DNA of 64,000 nt, from NCBI RefSeq assembly GCF_013300825.1, contig NZ_JAAIMY010000001.1, forward strand, positions 296,605 to 360,604. The letters are read 5' to 3'. This DNA is from Blautia wexlerae (GTDB lineage Bacteria; Bacillota; Clostridia; Lachnospirales; Lachnospiraceae). Below the pieces are notes generated by a model. It ran no database searches and had not been told where the DNA came from. It worked only from the letters and a program-made list of their open reading frames with translations. The translations under genes and the position numbers were made by a program. This document shows positions 25,502 through 34,220 of the stretch, piece after piece. Within the stretch, counting starts at the first letter, position 1. The number at the start of each line of letters is the position of its first letter.

Positions 25502-26821
25502 CTAAGATTGGGATTTGATTTTTGTTTGGTATTCTTTTAGTTTTTTTTCGTAGCCCATTTCGGAGAGTTCGTAGAAGTGTTCTCCCTGGATTTCGGTGGG
25601 GAGGTATTGTTGGTCTACGTAATGGTTGGGGTAGTCGTGGGCGTATTTGTAGCCGATTCCGTGGCCTAGTTTTTCGTGGCCTCCGTAGTGTGCGTCCTGG
25701 AGATGGGGCGGGACGGTGGTTTTGGTGCGTTTGACGGAGTCCATGGCTGCAAAGATGGCGTTGACGGCGGAATTACTCTTTGGAGCGCAGGCCATGTAGG
25801 TGACTGCCTGGGAGAGAATGATCTGGGATTCGGGCATTCCTACGCGTTCTACTGCCTGAGCTGCGGCGACTGCTACGCAGAGGGCCTGGGGGTCGGCGTT
25901 TCCGATGTCTTCGGAGGCGAGGATCATGATTCTTCGGGCTATGAATTTGACGTCTTCTCCGGCGTAGAGCATTTTTGCAAGGTAGTAGACTGCTGCGTCA
26001 GGGTCTGAGCCACGCATGCTTTTGATGAAGGCGGAGATGATGTCGTAGTGGTTGTCTCCGTTTTTGTCGTAGCGGACGACGCGTTTCTGGATGCACTGAG
26101 ATGCCACATCCAGGGTGATGTGGATAAGGCCGTCTTCGCTTCGGGGGGTAGTGAGGATGCCCAGTTCGATGGCATTGAGGGCATTTCTGGCGTCGCCGCC
26201 TGCCATGTCTGCAAGGAAGTCGAGGGCGTCTTCATCTATCCGGGCTTTATAGTTTCCCATTCCTTTTGTTTTGTCGTTGACTGCACGAAGGATAAGTTCT
26301 TTGACTTCGGAGATCTCCAGGGATTTCAGTTCGAAGATGATGGAACGGGAGATTAAGGCTGCGTTTACCTCGAAGTATGGATTTTCTGTGGTGGCTCCGA
26401 TAAGGATGATGGTTCCGTCTTCTACGAATGGGAGGAGATAGTCCTGCTGGCCTTTGTTGAAGCGGTGGATCTCGTCTATGAAGAGGATTGTTTTTTTGCC
26501 GTACATACCCAGGTTTTGCTGGGCTTCTTTTACAACTGCTTCCATATCTTTTTTGCCTGCTACAGTGGCGTTGATCTGGGTGAATTCTGCACTGGTAGTG
26601 TTGGCGATTACTTTTGCCAGGGTGGTCTTGCCGGTTCCGGGAGGACCGTAGAAGATGACGGAGGTCAGTTTGTCAGCTTTGATAGCCCTGTATAATAAGG
26701 TGTTTTTTCCGATGATGTGTTGCTGCCCTACAACTTCATCCAGAGTTGTGGGGCGTAGTCTGGATGCCAGAGGGGATTCCTGGTCCAGGGTTTTTGATTT
26801 GGCGTATTCAAATAAATCCAT
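25502..26821 (-). CDS. rarA: Replication-associated recombination protein A (AAA+ ATPase)
   Basis: RarA/MgsA/WRNIP1-family clamp-loader-like ATPase acting at stalled replication forks. Walker A GPPGTGKTT at about residues 59-67, Walker B FIDEIHRFNKGQQD near 100, sensor motif GATTENPYFEVN, and the C-terminal tetramerisation domain with HYGGHEKLGHGIGYKY and a HYVDQQYLP end. I start at ATG 26821 (MDLFEYAK), which has GGAG 9 nt upstream; an ATG 15 bp further up has no such site. 439 aa. Confidence 0.95.
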   Translation of the reverse strand: MDLFEYAKSKTLDQESPLASRLRPTTLDEVVGQQHIIGKNTLLYRAIKADKLTSVIFYGPPGTGKTTLAKVIANTTSAEFTQINATVAGKKDMEAVVKEAQQNLGMYGKKTILFIDEIHRFNKGQQDYLLPFVEDGTIILIGATTENPYFEVNAALISRSIIFELKSLEISEVKELILRAVNDKTKGMGNYKARIDEDALDFLADMAGGDARNALNAIELGILTTPRSEDGLIHITLDVASQCIQKRVVRYDKNGDNHYDIISAFIKSMRGSDPDAAVYYLAKMLYAGEDVKFIARRIMILASEDIGNADPQALCVAVAAAQAVERVGMPESQIILSQAVTYMACAPKSNSAVNAIFAAMDSVKRTKTTVPPHLQDAHYGGHEKLGHGIGYKYAHDYPNHYVDQQYLPTEIQGEHFYELSEMGYEKKLKEYQTKIKSQS

Positions 26822-26852
26822 AGTTTTTTTCTCCATAAAGTATGGAAGAGCA

Positions 26853-27365
26853 CTATAAGAGCTCTTCCATTATTTTTCCGTATATTTCCTGGTAATGTGT
26901 GGACCATTTTTTACAGATTGACTGTGCTGCCTCAAGGTTAGGAGCTGCGATGTTCAGGTCGATGAGGGAGTTGCCCTTTTCGATGAGCTGGCATCTTACA
27001 GAATAGGTTCCCTGTTTGGTGATGTAATAATCGGCAGGAGTGACGATTCGCTCCTGGGCTTTGAAGCCGGTGGATTTCAGGTATTCTCTGACTTCCTGTT
27101 TGATCTCAGGAGAGAGATCTTTCTGGAAAAAGGAGAGAGTCTTTATGCCATCTTCGGTAATCTGGTAATGGGAGACATTGGAACGGGTGTCCATGGTGAT
27201 CAGTTCTGCTTCTACCAGTTCTGAGATTGCCTGCTGGAGATGGAAATAGTTTGTATATTCCCGGTCCAGGATAAATTCCGAAATCTGGGAATTTGTCAGG
27301 GTTTTTTCAGTATTCTGAAGCATATATAATACGATTAATTTATAAACTGTGAATGGTGTTGCCAT
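26853..27365 (-). CDS. DUF4364 family protein (winged-helix-like)
   Basis: 170-aa cytosolic protein of DUF4364, common in Clostridia next to rarA or radical SAM genes. The first 80 residues look like a winged helix (LTNSQISEFILDREYTNYF ... ITEDGIKTLSFF), as in PadR-like regulators; the C-terminal half is of unknown fold. No enzymatic motif. GGAGGG lies just upstream of the ATG. Probably a transcription regulator, but no target can be named. It is 31 bp upstream of rarA on the same strand and may be cotranscribed. Confidence 0.8.
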   Translation of the reverse strand: MATPFTVYKLIVLYMLQNTEKTLTNSQISEFILDREYTNYFHLQQAISELVEAELITMDTRSNVSHYQITEDGIKTLSFFQKDLSPEIKQEVREYLKSTGFKAQERIVTPADYYITKQGTYSVRCQLIEKGNSLIDLNIAAPNLEAAQSICKKWSTHYQEIYGKIMEELL

Positions 27366-27401
27366 TTTATCCCTCCTTTGCGTAGAGTAGCAGAGAATCT
27401 T

Positions 27402-28328
27402 TTAGTGTGAAAACAGTCTTCCCTGGTAGGTTTGTTCTTCTTTCATTCTGTGATGCAGCATATTTAATACTTCTCGTTTACGGCTTGCCCACAGCGGTGC
27501 GATCAGCAGATCTTTGGGGCCGTCGCCTGTGATGCGGTGTATAACCATATCCGGTCTGAGATGTTCCAGACAGTTTATAAGGAGAGAGATGTATTCATCC
27601 CGTTCGTAAGTCTGAAACAGTCCTTTCTCGTAATCTGCTGCCAGATCAGTGCCGCGAAGCACATGAAGTAACTGCAGTTTGATTCCCTGAATATCCATAT
27701 GGTTGAGGTATTCCATAGTTTCCAGAATATCTGCTGTGTTTTCACCGGGCAATCCGAGGATTGTATGCACGATTACTTCGATATTTTCTTTTCGCAGGCG
27801 TTTTACGGCATCATCAAAAATGCAGAGAGGATATCCCCTTCGGATATACCTGGCAGTGGATTCATGGATCGTCTGAAGTCCAAGTTCAATCCAGACAGGT
27901 TTCTGTTTATTTAACCGGGACAAAAGTGTCACAATTTCAGGACTGAGGCAGTCTGGTCTGGTGCCGATGGAAAGTGCAACTATCTTTGGATGAGAGATTG
28001 CTTCTGTAAAAATTTTCTCCAGATATTTCACAGGTGCGTAGGTATTTGTGTATGCCTGGAAATAGGCAATATATTTATGAATCGGACGTTTCTGTGAAAG
28101 GATACTGATCTGGCTTTCTATCTGGTCAGTGATGGAAAGTGCGGCATCTGCAGCGAAATCTCCGCTTCCTCCTGCGCTGCAGAAGATGCAGCCGCGGGTT
28201 CCAATCTTACCGTCCCTGTTGGGACAGGACATGCCGCCGTTTAGCGTGACCTTATAAACTTTTTCTCCAAACCGGTCTCTGAGCATATAGTCCAGAGAGT
28301 GGTATGGTTTCTCTCCCCATTTGGTCAT
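27402..28328 (-). CDS. Radical SAM protein, YhcC/TIGR01212 family
   Basis: 308-aa [4Fe-4S] radical SAM enzyme. The cluster cysteines are C35, C47 and C50 in CPNRDGKIGTRGCIFC, a spacing characteristic of the YhcC group rather than the common CxxxCxxC. Further motifs are YFQAYTNTYAP, GTRPDCL and ELGLQTIH. The reaction is not established; members are often linked to tRNA modification on weak grounds. The start codon overlaps the yesL stop by 4 bp, so the two are translationally coupled. Confidence 0.88.
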   Translation of the reverse strand: MTKWGEKPYHSLDYMLRDRFGEKVYKVTLNGGMSCPNRDGKIGTRGCIFCSAGGSGDFAADAALSITDQIESQISILSQKRPIHKYIAYFQAYTNTYAPVKYLEKIFTEAISHPKIVALSIGTRPDCLSPEIVTLLSRLNKQKPVWIELGLQTIHESTARYIRRGYPLCIFDDAVKRLRKENIEVIVHTILGLPGENTADILETMEYLNHMDIQGIKLQLLHVLRGTDLAADYEKGLFQTYERDEYISLLINCLEHLRPDMVIHRITGDGPKDLLIAPLWASRKREVLNMLHHRMKEEQTYQGRLFSH

Positions 28329-29032
28329 ACTGTGTGATCATTTTCTGCTGATGAAGTTTCAGCAGAGTTTCCGTTCTGAAGGTCTGTATCCTGGGTATCT
28401 GCATCAGCCGGAATATAATTATCAAAAATCTTTACCAGAAAATGTCCGTTGATAAATGCCTCCAGTGCAAATCCAAACAGGCACAGAAGCATGATGGCCA
28501 TGGACTGTATGCGGAAACTTTTAATAAAAAACACGCCTGCAGGTAACAGAGTGATGACTGCCATCAGGACTGTATACGGAAGATGACGGATAGCCATCAG
28601 GAATGCATTGCGGAAGGTGTTTTTGATGGAGTTGTAGAATTTGGCAAGCACCGGATAAATATACAGAAATACCATCATATAAAGGATACCAAATGCAAAG
28701 AAAACGATATACAATACCTGAGACATTGTTCCGCCGATATTACCTACAATACGCAAATCCATGTAAAGGATAGCTGCAACTGCAAGCATGATAAGATTGA
28801 TGACAGTTGCCTGTTTGAAGTTCTGCTTAAAGGATTTGAAGAAGCTTCTGATAATATAAGATTCTTCGTTACGTGCCATTTTCAGTGTGACATAGTGGAG
28901 TGCAGTCAGTGACGCACCAATAGTCACGATTGGCAGACAACAGATCAGAAAGACCACATTAAGCATAATAAGATCAGCCACACGTCCCATGACGGTGAAG
29001 AATTTGTTGTCCATGTTAAATAGTCTGTCCAT
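28325..29032 (-). CDS. YesL-like DUF624 membrane protein
   Basis: About five membrane helices and the family stretch RSFFKSFKQNFKQAT. I start at M-D-R-L-F-N (29032), 11 nt after GGAG; the longer frame to 29194 reads through the promoter and has no ribosome site. 235 aa, with a polar tail. DUF624 proteins are found next to carbohydrate ABC transporters and YesMN regulators, but their role is unknown. A paralogue lies at 53.7 kb in this window. Confidence 0.85.
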   Translation of the reverse strand: MDRLFNMDNKFFTVMGRVADLIMLNVVFLICCLPIVTIGASLTALHYVTLKMARNEESYIIRSFFKSFKQNFKQATVINLIMLAVAAILYMDLRIVGNIGGTMSQVLYIVFFAFGILYMMVFLYIYPVLAKFYNSIKNTFRNAFLMAIRHLPYTVLMAVITLLPAGVFFIKSFRIQSMAIMLLCLFGFALEAFINGHFLVKIFDNYIPADADTQDTDLQNGNSAETSSAENDHTV

Positions 29033-29122
29033 TCGTTTAATTACTCCTTTTGTATATAATGATGTACAGCATACTCTGTGAATAATCCTGCTACAGAGAA
29101 ATCTGTACAAGCTCTGTATAAC

Positions 29123-29151
29123 AGTATAACGAATCAGACAGGAAAAAGCAA
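29123..29151 (-). promoter_or_regulatory. Promoter for yesL-yhcC (minus strand)
   Basis: On the minus strand TTGCTT (29151-29146), 17 bp, TATACT (29128-29123), immediately downstream of the deacetylase stop and about 90 bp before the yesL start. Confidence 0.65.
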
Positions 29152-29156
29152 ATCTT

Positions 29157-29909
29157 TTATGTGAGCAGGAGCTGGTCTGCAGTGACAAAAACATAGCCTT
29201 TTTCAGTAAAAAGATCAGCGATTTTCAGGGCTGCATCCACAGATGTCTGATAGCCGTCATGCATCAAGATGATAGAACCGTCATGAATCTGTTTCTGGGC
29301 GATAGACAGGATAGAATCAATGTTTTTGCTTTGCCAGTCCAGGGTGTCTACATCCCAGAATACGGGAAGCATGGTGACAGAAAGTTCCATATCCTTGATC
29401 CATGCGCCGAAAGGCGGTCGCACATAAGAAGGGTAAATTCCGGAAGCTTCATAGATTCTGTTATTTGTTTTTTCAATTTCCAGTCGGGCCTTCTCCGCCG
29501 GGATCTTGTCAAGCTGTACATGATCCCAGGTGTGATTTCCGATAAGATGTCCGTCTTTTCGCATTTGCAGGAGTATATCTTCATTTCCTTCAATGTTCTC
29601 GCCTATCAGAAAGAAAGATGCCCTGATGTTTCTTTTTTTTAATCCATCCAGAAGCATGGGGGTATACCGGGCATTAGGACCGTCATCAAAGGTCAGTGCG
29701 ATTCTGGGAGGTTCTTCGACGGGAAGCCCGGCGGTGGTGTCAGTTAAAAAATTCTCAGAAGCTGTAGCTTTTGCAGATGCCTGTTTTACAAGGGAAAGCA
29801 TACCGGGACCTGCCAGTGAAGTAAGGAACTGTGTGCGTCTGTCAACAGAAGAAAAGAGCAGAAAAAAAATCATGCATAATATTTCAAAAAATATTAAAGT
29901 CCGCTTCAT
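29157..29909 (-). CDS. Polysaccharide deacetylase (NodB homology, CE4)
   Basis: Secreted or membrane-anchored metal-dependent deacetylase acting on N-acetylated sugars, possibly peptidoglycan. N-terminal hydrophobic segment (about residues 5-21). NodB motifs in order: TFDDGPN with D75 and D76, GNHTWDH with metal ligands H126 and H130, RPPFGA, DTLDW and LMHDG. Catalytic residues are all present, so it should be active. 250 aa. GAGGAG lies 9 nt before the ATG. PdaA-like roles in spore cortex and PgdA-like roles in lysozyme resistance are both possible. Confidence 0.88.
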   Translation of the reverse strand: MKRTLIFFEILCMIFFLLFSSVDRRTQFLTSLAGPGMLSLVKQASAKATASENFLTDTTAGLPVEEPPRIALTFDDGPNARYTPMLLDGLKKRNIRASFFLIGENIEGNEDILLQMRKDGHLIGNHTWDHVQLDKIPAEKARLEIEKTNNRIYEASGIYPSYVRPPFGAWIKDMELSVTMLPVFWDVDTLDWQSKNIDSILSIAQKQIHDGSIILMHDGYQTSVDAALKIADLFTEKGYVFVTADQLLLT

Positions 29910-30052
29910 GCAAAGATACTCCTCATAAAAATATCCCTCTGACTCCGGAACACAGGGTGTGAATATCTGTGTCAGAATGAAAGAGACAGCAGGTGGCAGA
30001 TGTAATCATTACAGTATATGAAAAAAAGAAAGCAATTCATACCGATTTATTG

Positions 30053-30058
30053 TATAAT
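30053..30058 (+). promoter_or_regulatory. Likely -10 box for the sensory operon
   Basis: TATAAT 43 bp before the sensor gene, without a good -35 at 17 bp. A weak core promoter would suit activation by the encoded response regulator. Confidence 0.4.
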
Positions 30059-30100
30059 AGATTCTGCAAAATATAGAAGAAAGAATTTACGGAGATTGAG

Positions 30101-31120
30101 ATGAAAAAGAAACGGACAAAACTGCTGGTTTTCTTTGCACTGGCAGGAATTTTAGTGCTTTTTTATATGATAGGAGAGTCTTATTGTGAGGGACTGTCCA
30201 GGGGGAGCAGTCTGGAAGAGAAGAATGAGGTGATGTGTAAATATAAATACGATATGATCGTAGACAGTCCGAATTCTTCTTTCTGGCAAGCGGTTTATGA
30301 TTGTGCACAGGAATGGGCGCAGAAGAATGATGCAATTCTTGAACTGAGAGGCAGTGGAAGGGAGAGCGATTACAGTAAGCTTGATTATATGAATATGAGT
30401 ATTGCTTCAAATTCAGACGGGATCATCCTGCAATACAGTGGGGAGCAGGGACTGGAAGCGAAGATAAATGAGGCTGTTCAGAAAGGAATTCCGGTTGTCA
30501 CTGTAATGGGAGATGCAGTTCACAGTAAGCGTCAGAGTTTCGTGGGTGTCAGTGATTATCAGCTTGGAAGTGCCTATGGCGAAAAGGTAGCGGAATATGT
30601 GACTGAGGATACGGAAAGTATTCTTATTCTGTTGAAGAAAAATATTGATGATATGAACCAGAGCCAGATATATACACAGATCAGCAATGCAGCCCAGGCA
30701 AAGGCAGGCTCTTTGCAAAATATCCAGATAACCGGAAAAAATCTTCGCTTAACCGGAACTTTTGAGACAGAAGAAGCGGTAACAGATATTTTTCAGCAGA
30801 GAGATAAAATACCGGATATTCTTGTGTGTATGGATGAAGAGACTACAGAATGTGCACGTCAGGCAGTGCTGGACTTTAATCTTGCAGGAAAGGTTACAAT
30901 CATAGGATATTACAGTTCCGAAGATATTCTTACAGCAGTGGAAAAGGGAGTAATCTCTGTTACCTGTGATGTGGATACAGAGCAGCTTGGCAGATACAGT
31001 ATAGAAGCTCTGACAGCATATCAGAAGGATGGAAGGACCAATTCCTATTATAATGTAGATATTAATTTCCTGGACAAAAATGCAGTACGGGAAATGAGAA
31101 GGAAGGGGGTGTCCGGATGA
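30101..31120 (+). CDS. Membrane-anchored periplasmic-binding-like sensor protein
   Basis: One N-terminal membrane helix (about residues 8-25) without lipobox or cleavage site, followed by a sugar-binding type 1 periplasmic-binding domain (LacI/RbsB fold): IVDSPNSSFWQAVYDCAQEW, DGIILQYSG, GIPVVTVMGD, FVGVSDYQLGSAYG. The protein is 339 aa and has no DNA-binding domain. The stop overlaps the start of a histidine kinase by 4 bp (ATGA), so it most likely acts as an extracytoplasmic ligand receptor for that kinase, as in known three-component sugar sensors. The ligand is unknown; a sugar is likely from the neighbours. Confidence 0.8.
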   Translation: MKKKRTKLLVFFALAGILVLFYMIGESYCEGLSRGSSLEEKNEVMCKYKYDMIVDSPNSSFWQAVYDCAQEWAQKNDAILELRGSGRESDYSKLDYMNMSIASNSDGIILQYSGEQGLEAKINEAVQKGIPVVTVMGDAVHSKRQSFVGVSDYQLGSAYGEKVAEYVTEDTESILILLKKNIDDMNQSQIYTQISNAAQAKAGSLQNIQITGKNLRLTGTFETEEAVTDIFQQRDKIPDILVCMDEETTECARQAVLDFNLAGKVTIIGYYSSEDILTAVEKGVISVTCDVDTEQLGRYSIEALTAYQKDGRTNSYYNVDINFLDKNAVREMRRKGVSG

Positions 31121-32598
31121 AGCAGCTGCGCTGGAAAGATTTTTCACTGGTCAGTAAAATCGTTATAGAGGTGGGTATGATCGCAGTCCTTCTTTTTGCC
31201 ATGAATATGCTTTTTTATGTGCGAATCAATAATTCCATGCAAAAGATGGATAATGTTTATGCCAGTAATGCAGAGCTTACCGAACTTTCACAGGTATTTG
31301 AGAAAGTACAGGATAATATGTATAAGTATCTTAAGGTTAAGAATTCTCAGACACTTCTTGATTATTATCAGAATGAGGCAAAATACAGAAATGAACTTGA
31401 GAAACTTAATGAAGATAATATCAATGATCCCGTAAAACTGCTGGAACGGAATATCCGGAAAATGTCGGAAACATATCTGGACTGTACTGCGGAAACGGTA
31501 GCTGCCAAACGAGGAAGGAACGTTGAGCAGTATAAGCGTAAATATGATGATGCAACAAAGCTTTACAGATATATCCAGTCATCTATTGACGAACTGAATA
31601 ACCTGATGTTTCAGGAGAACTCCAGTACTTATGCAGTACTTCGTGCAGTGATGAGATATCTGGAGATAAGCAATTCAGTTATTATGATCATAATTGTAGC
31701 CGGTGGAATGCTTCTGCTCATCCAGGCCACCAGAAATATGTTTGTTCCCCTTTCCAATATGGCAGAGACAGCACAACTGGTAGGTCAGGGAAATTTCCAT
31801 GTAAAGATGCACGATACAGATGCACAGGATGAACTGGGAACAGTAACCAGAGCGTTTAATACAATGGTAGAGAATCTTGATCTGTATATGGCAAGGACGA
31901 AAGCAAGTATGGAGAAAGAGCAGCAGATGATGGAGAGGGAGCTTCTTATGGAAAATCATCTGAAAGAAGCACAGCTGAAATATCTTCAGTCACAGATCAA
32001 TCCGCACTTTCTGTTTAATTCCCTGAATGCAGGAGCACAGCTTGCAATGATGGAGGATGCAGAGCAGACCGGGATTTTTGTAGAGAAAATGGCGGATTTT
32101 TTCCGCTATAATGTAAAAAAAGGACAGGAAGACGCCACATTGGGAGAAGAACTGGAGGCTGTTGATAACTATATTTATATCCTGAATGTCCGGTTCGCCG
32201 GAGATATCCATTTCAGCAAGGAGGTGGATGAATCACTGGAGAATGTGCGTATGCCAAGTATGATCTTGCAGCCGGTTGTGGAAAATGCAGTCAATCATGG
32301 AATACGTGACATTGAATGGGAAGGAAAAATACATCTCACAGTTACAGGAGATGCAGATTATATACGTATCAGCGTGAAAGATAATGGAAAGGGAATGACG
32401 CAGGAACAGATAGAGGGTGTTCTGTCAGGAAACAGAGAGCACAGAAATGAAGAAGGTGATTCTACAGGAATCGGTATGAATAATGTGATCAGTCGTCTGG
32501 AACTTTATTATGAGGAATCAGGGCTTATGGAGATTAACAGTGAAGGTGAAGGAAAAGGCACAGAAGCAGTAATCTATATACCTGTGCATGAAAACTAA
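31117..32598 (+). CDS. Sensor histidine kinase, YesM type
   Basis: Membrane kinase with helices at about residues 18-35 and 186-206 around a roughly 150-residue extracellular part that is predicted mostly helical, then HAMP (207-260), a coiled linker, a His_kinase domain with QINPHFLFNSLNA (H297 phosphoacceptor) and a HATPase domain (NAVNHGI, DNGKGM, GIGMNNV). 493 aa. The extracellular part is short and has no recognisable ligand domain of its own, which fits ligand detection through the neighbouring binding-like proteins. Confidence 0.92.
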   Translation: MKQLRWKDFSLVSKIVIEVGMIAVLLFAMNMLFYVRINNSMQKMDNVYASNAELTELSQVFEKVQDNMYKYLKVKNSQTLLDYYQNEAKYRNELEKLNEDNINDPVKLLERNIRKMSETYLDCTAETVAAKRGRNVEQYKRKYDDATKLYRYIQSSIDELNNLMFQENSSTYAVLRAVMRYLEISNSVIMIIIVAGGMLLLIQATRNMFVPLSNMAETAQLVGQGNFHVKMHDTDAQDELGTVTRAFNTMVENLDLYMARTKASMEKEQQMMERELLMENHLKEAQLKYLQSQINPHFLFNSLNAGAQLAMMEDAEQTGIFVEKMADFFRYNVKKGQEDATLGEELEAVDNYIYILNVRFAGDIHFSKEVDESLENVRMPSMILQPVVENAVNHGIRDIEWEGKIHLTVTGDADYIRISVKDNGKGMTQEQIEGVLSGNREHRNEEGDSTGIGMNNVISRLELYYEESGLMEINSEGEGKGTEAVIYIPVHEN

Positions 32599-32624
32599 GA
32601 GAAGTATTATGGGAGTGAGAGAAG

Positions 32625-34220
32625 ATGTATAGAATTTTGCTGGCAGATGATGAAGGTATCATGCTGGAATCATTAAAGAAAATTATTGAAACTGAATATG
32701 GAAATGAATGTGAGATCCACTGTGCAAAGTCAGGCAGAGTTGTGGTGGAGATGGCACAGGCATATTCGCCGGATATCTGTTTTATGGATATCCAGATGCC
32801 GGGAATAAGCGGAATCCAGGCAATCAGGGAAATTCAGAAATTTAACAGTTCAGCAGTTTTTGTGATCATAACTGCATATGATAAGTTTAATTATGCAAAA
32901 GAAGCAGTGAACCTGGGAGTTCAGGAATTTCTCACAAAACCTGTAAATAAGAAAGTAATTCTGGAAACCTGCGCGAAGATGATGACAAAGGTAGATCAGA
33001 TACGGCAGAAGAGAAGCGATGATCTCCTGATCAGAGAGAAACTGGAGACAGTGGTACCTATGATTGAGAGTGGATATATCAATAATATTCTTCTGCAGGA
33101 TGATTTTGTTACTTATCAGGATAATTATACACAGCTTCTTGATATCCGTCAGAAATACGGTTATATGATGGTCATAGAATTTGGAGATTCTATGGAAAAT
33201 GGGGTGCTCAGTAATGCAGTAGGTGCAAGTGTAAAGGCAAACAAATTTTATTCTACTTTTCGTGAAATCGCACAGGGATTCTTTGAATGCCTTGTAGGTC
33301 CTATTATGGGAAACAGGATCGTACTGCTTGTTCCTTATGAAAATGCGAAAGAAGATTACGAAGACAGAGTTGCAATTGTCACAAGAGCCAGAAATATGGT
33401 ACATAAATTTGAAAACCGGATCGACAGTATGTTCCGCTGTGGAATCGGAAGAGTCAAAGAACTTGGAAGCGTGAAGGAATCTTTTAAGGAAGCGGTGGTC
33501 GCACTGAGAGAGAGCATCAGTCATGTAGTGCATATCGAGGATGTACCGGCGGCACAGAAATATGACGGGGAATATCCAAGAGACCTGGAAATCAGATATC
33601 AGAAGAGGATCCTTGAGAAGGATGCTGCGGGAGCGATGAACTGCGCAGAGGGATTTTTTGAATGGATGCACAGTCAGCAGGCCGTCACAAGAGAAGACAT
33701 TGAGATTAAAATCCTGGAGATGGTGATGAATGCGGAACGCAGGGCATTCTTTGCAGGAACTTTGAAATATAATGTTAACAGCAGGAGAAGCTATATCCGG
33801 GAGCTTCAGTCCTGTACGGATATAGAAAATCTGAAGAAGTGGTTTCTGGATAAGACGAGAGAAATCTGTACGAAACTGGAGAATTCCAAGGAAAAAGAAG
33901 CTGGCAGTATTATTGACAGAGCAAAGGAATATATCAATGAAAATTTCCGCAGTGATATTTCTCTGGATGATGTTTCAAGAGAGGTAGATATCAGTCCGTA
34001 TTATTTCAGTAAACTTTTTAAACAGGAAACAGGTAAGAACTTTATTGAATATCTTACAGAAATACGTCTGAAAAATGCCAGAGAACTTCTGCAGGATTCC
34101 AGACTTTCCATTAAGGAAATATGTGCACAGTCAGGATACAGTGATCCCAATTACTTCAGCAGGATTTTCAAGAAGTATGAAGGAGTTACGCCTAGTGAGT
34201 TCAGAGAGAGGTTAGGCTGA
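32625..34220 (+). CDS. Response regulator, receiver plus AraC helix-turn-helix (YesN type)
   Basis: Receiver domain (residues 1-120) with acidic pair D8/D9, phosphoacceptor D55 in CFMDIQMPG and K105; a middle region of about 300 residues; and a C-terminal AraC domain (about 430-531) with two helix-turn-helix motifs (ISLDDVSREVDISPYYFSKLF and LSIKEICAQSGYSDPNYFSRIF). Cognate partner of the kinase 27 bp upstream. Its likely targets are the ABC genes downstream. It shares one base with the next gene. Confidence 0.93.
   Translation: MYRILLADDEGIMLESLKKIIETEYGNECEIHCAKSGRVVVEMAQAYSPDICFMDIQMPGISGIQAIREIQKFNSSAVFVIITAYDKFNYAKEAVNLGVQEFLTKPVNKKVILETCAKMMTKVDQIRQKRSDDLLIREKLETVVPMIESGYINNILLQDDFVTYQDNYTQLLDIRQKYGYMMVIEFGDSMENGVLSNAVGASVKANKFYSTFREIAQGFFECLVGPIMGNRIVLLVPYENAKEDYEDRVAIVTRARNMVHKFENRIDSMFRCGIGRVKELGSVKESFKEAVVALRESISHVVHIEDVPAAQKYDGEYPRDLEIRYQKRILEKDAAGAMNCAEGFFEWMHSQQAVTREDIEIKILEMVMNAERRAFFAGTLKYNVNSRRSYIRELQSCTDIENLKKWFLDKTREICTKLENSKEKEAGSIIDRAKEYINENFRSDISLDDVSREVDISPYYFSKLFKQETGKNFIEYLTEIRLKNARELLQDSRLSIKEICAQSGYSDPNYFSRIFKKYEGVTPSEFRERLG

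Noticed and set aside
25522..26356. Several plus-strand open frames opposite rarA
   Set aside because: They are mirror images of the biased rarA codon use; the minus-strand product has all AAA+ motifs.
29033..29194. 54-residue N-terminal extension of the first YesL protein
   Set aside because: It runs over a good minus-strand promoter; the start with an SD is at 29032.
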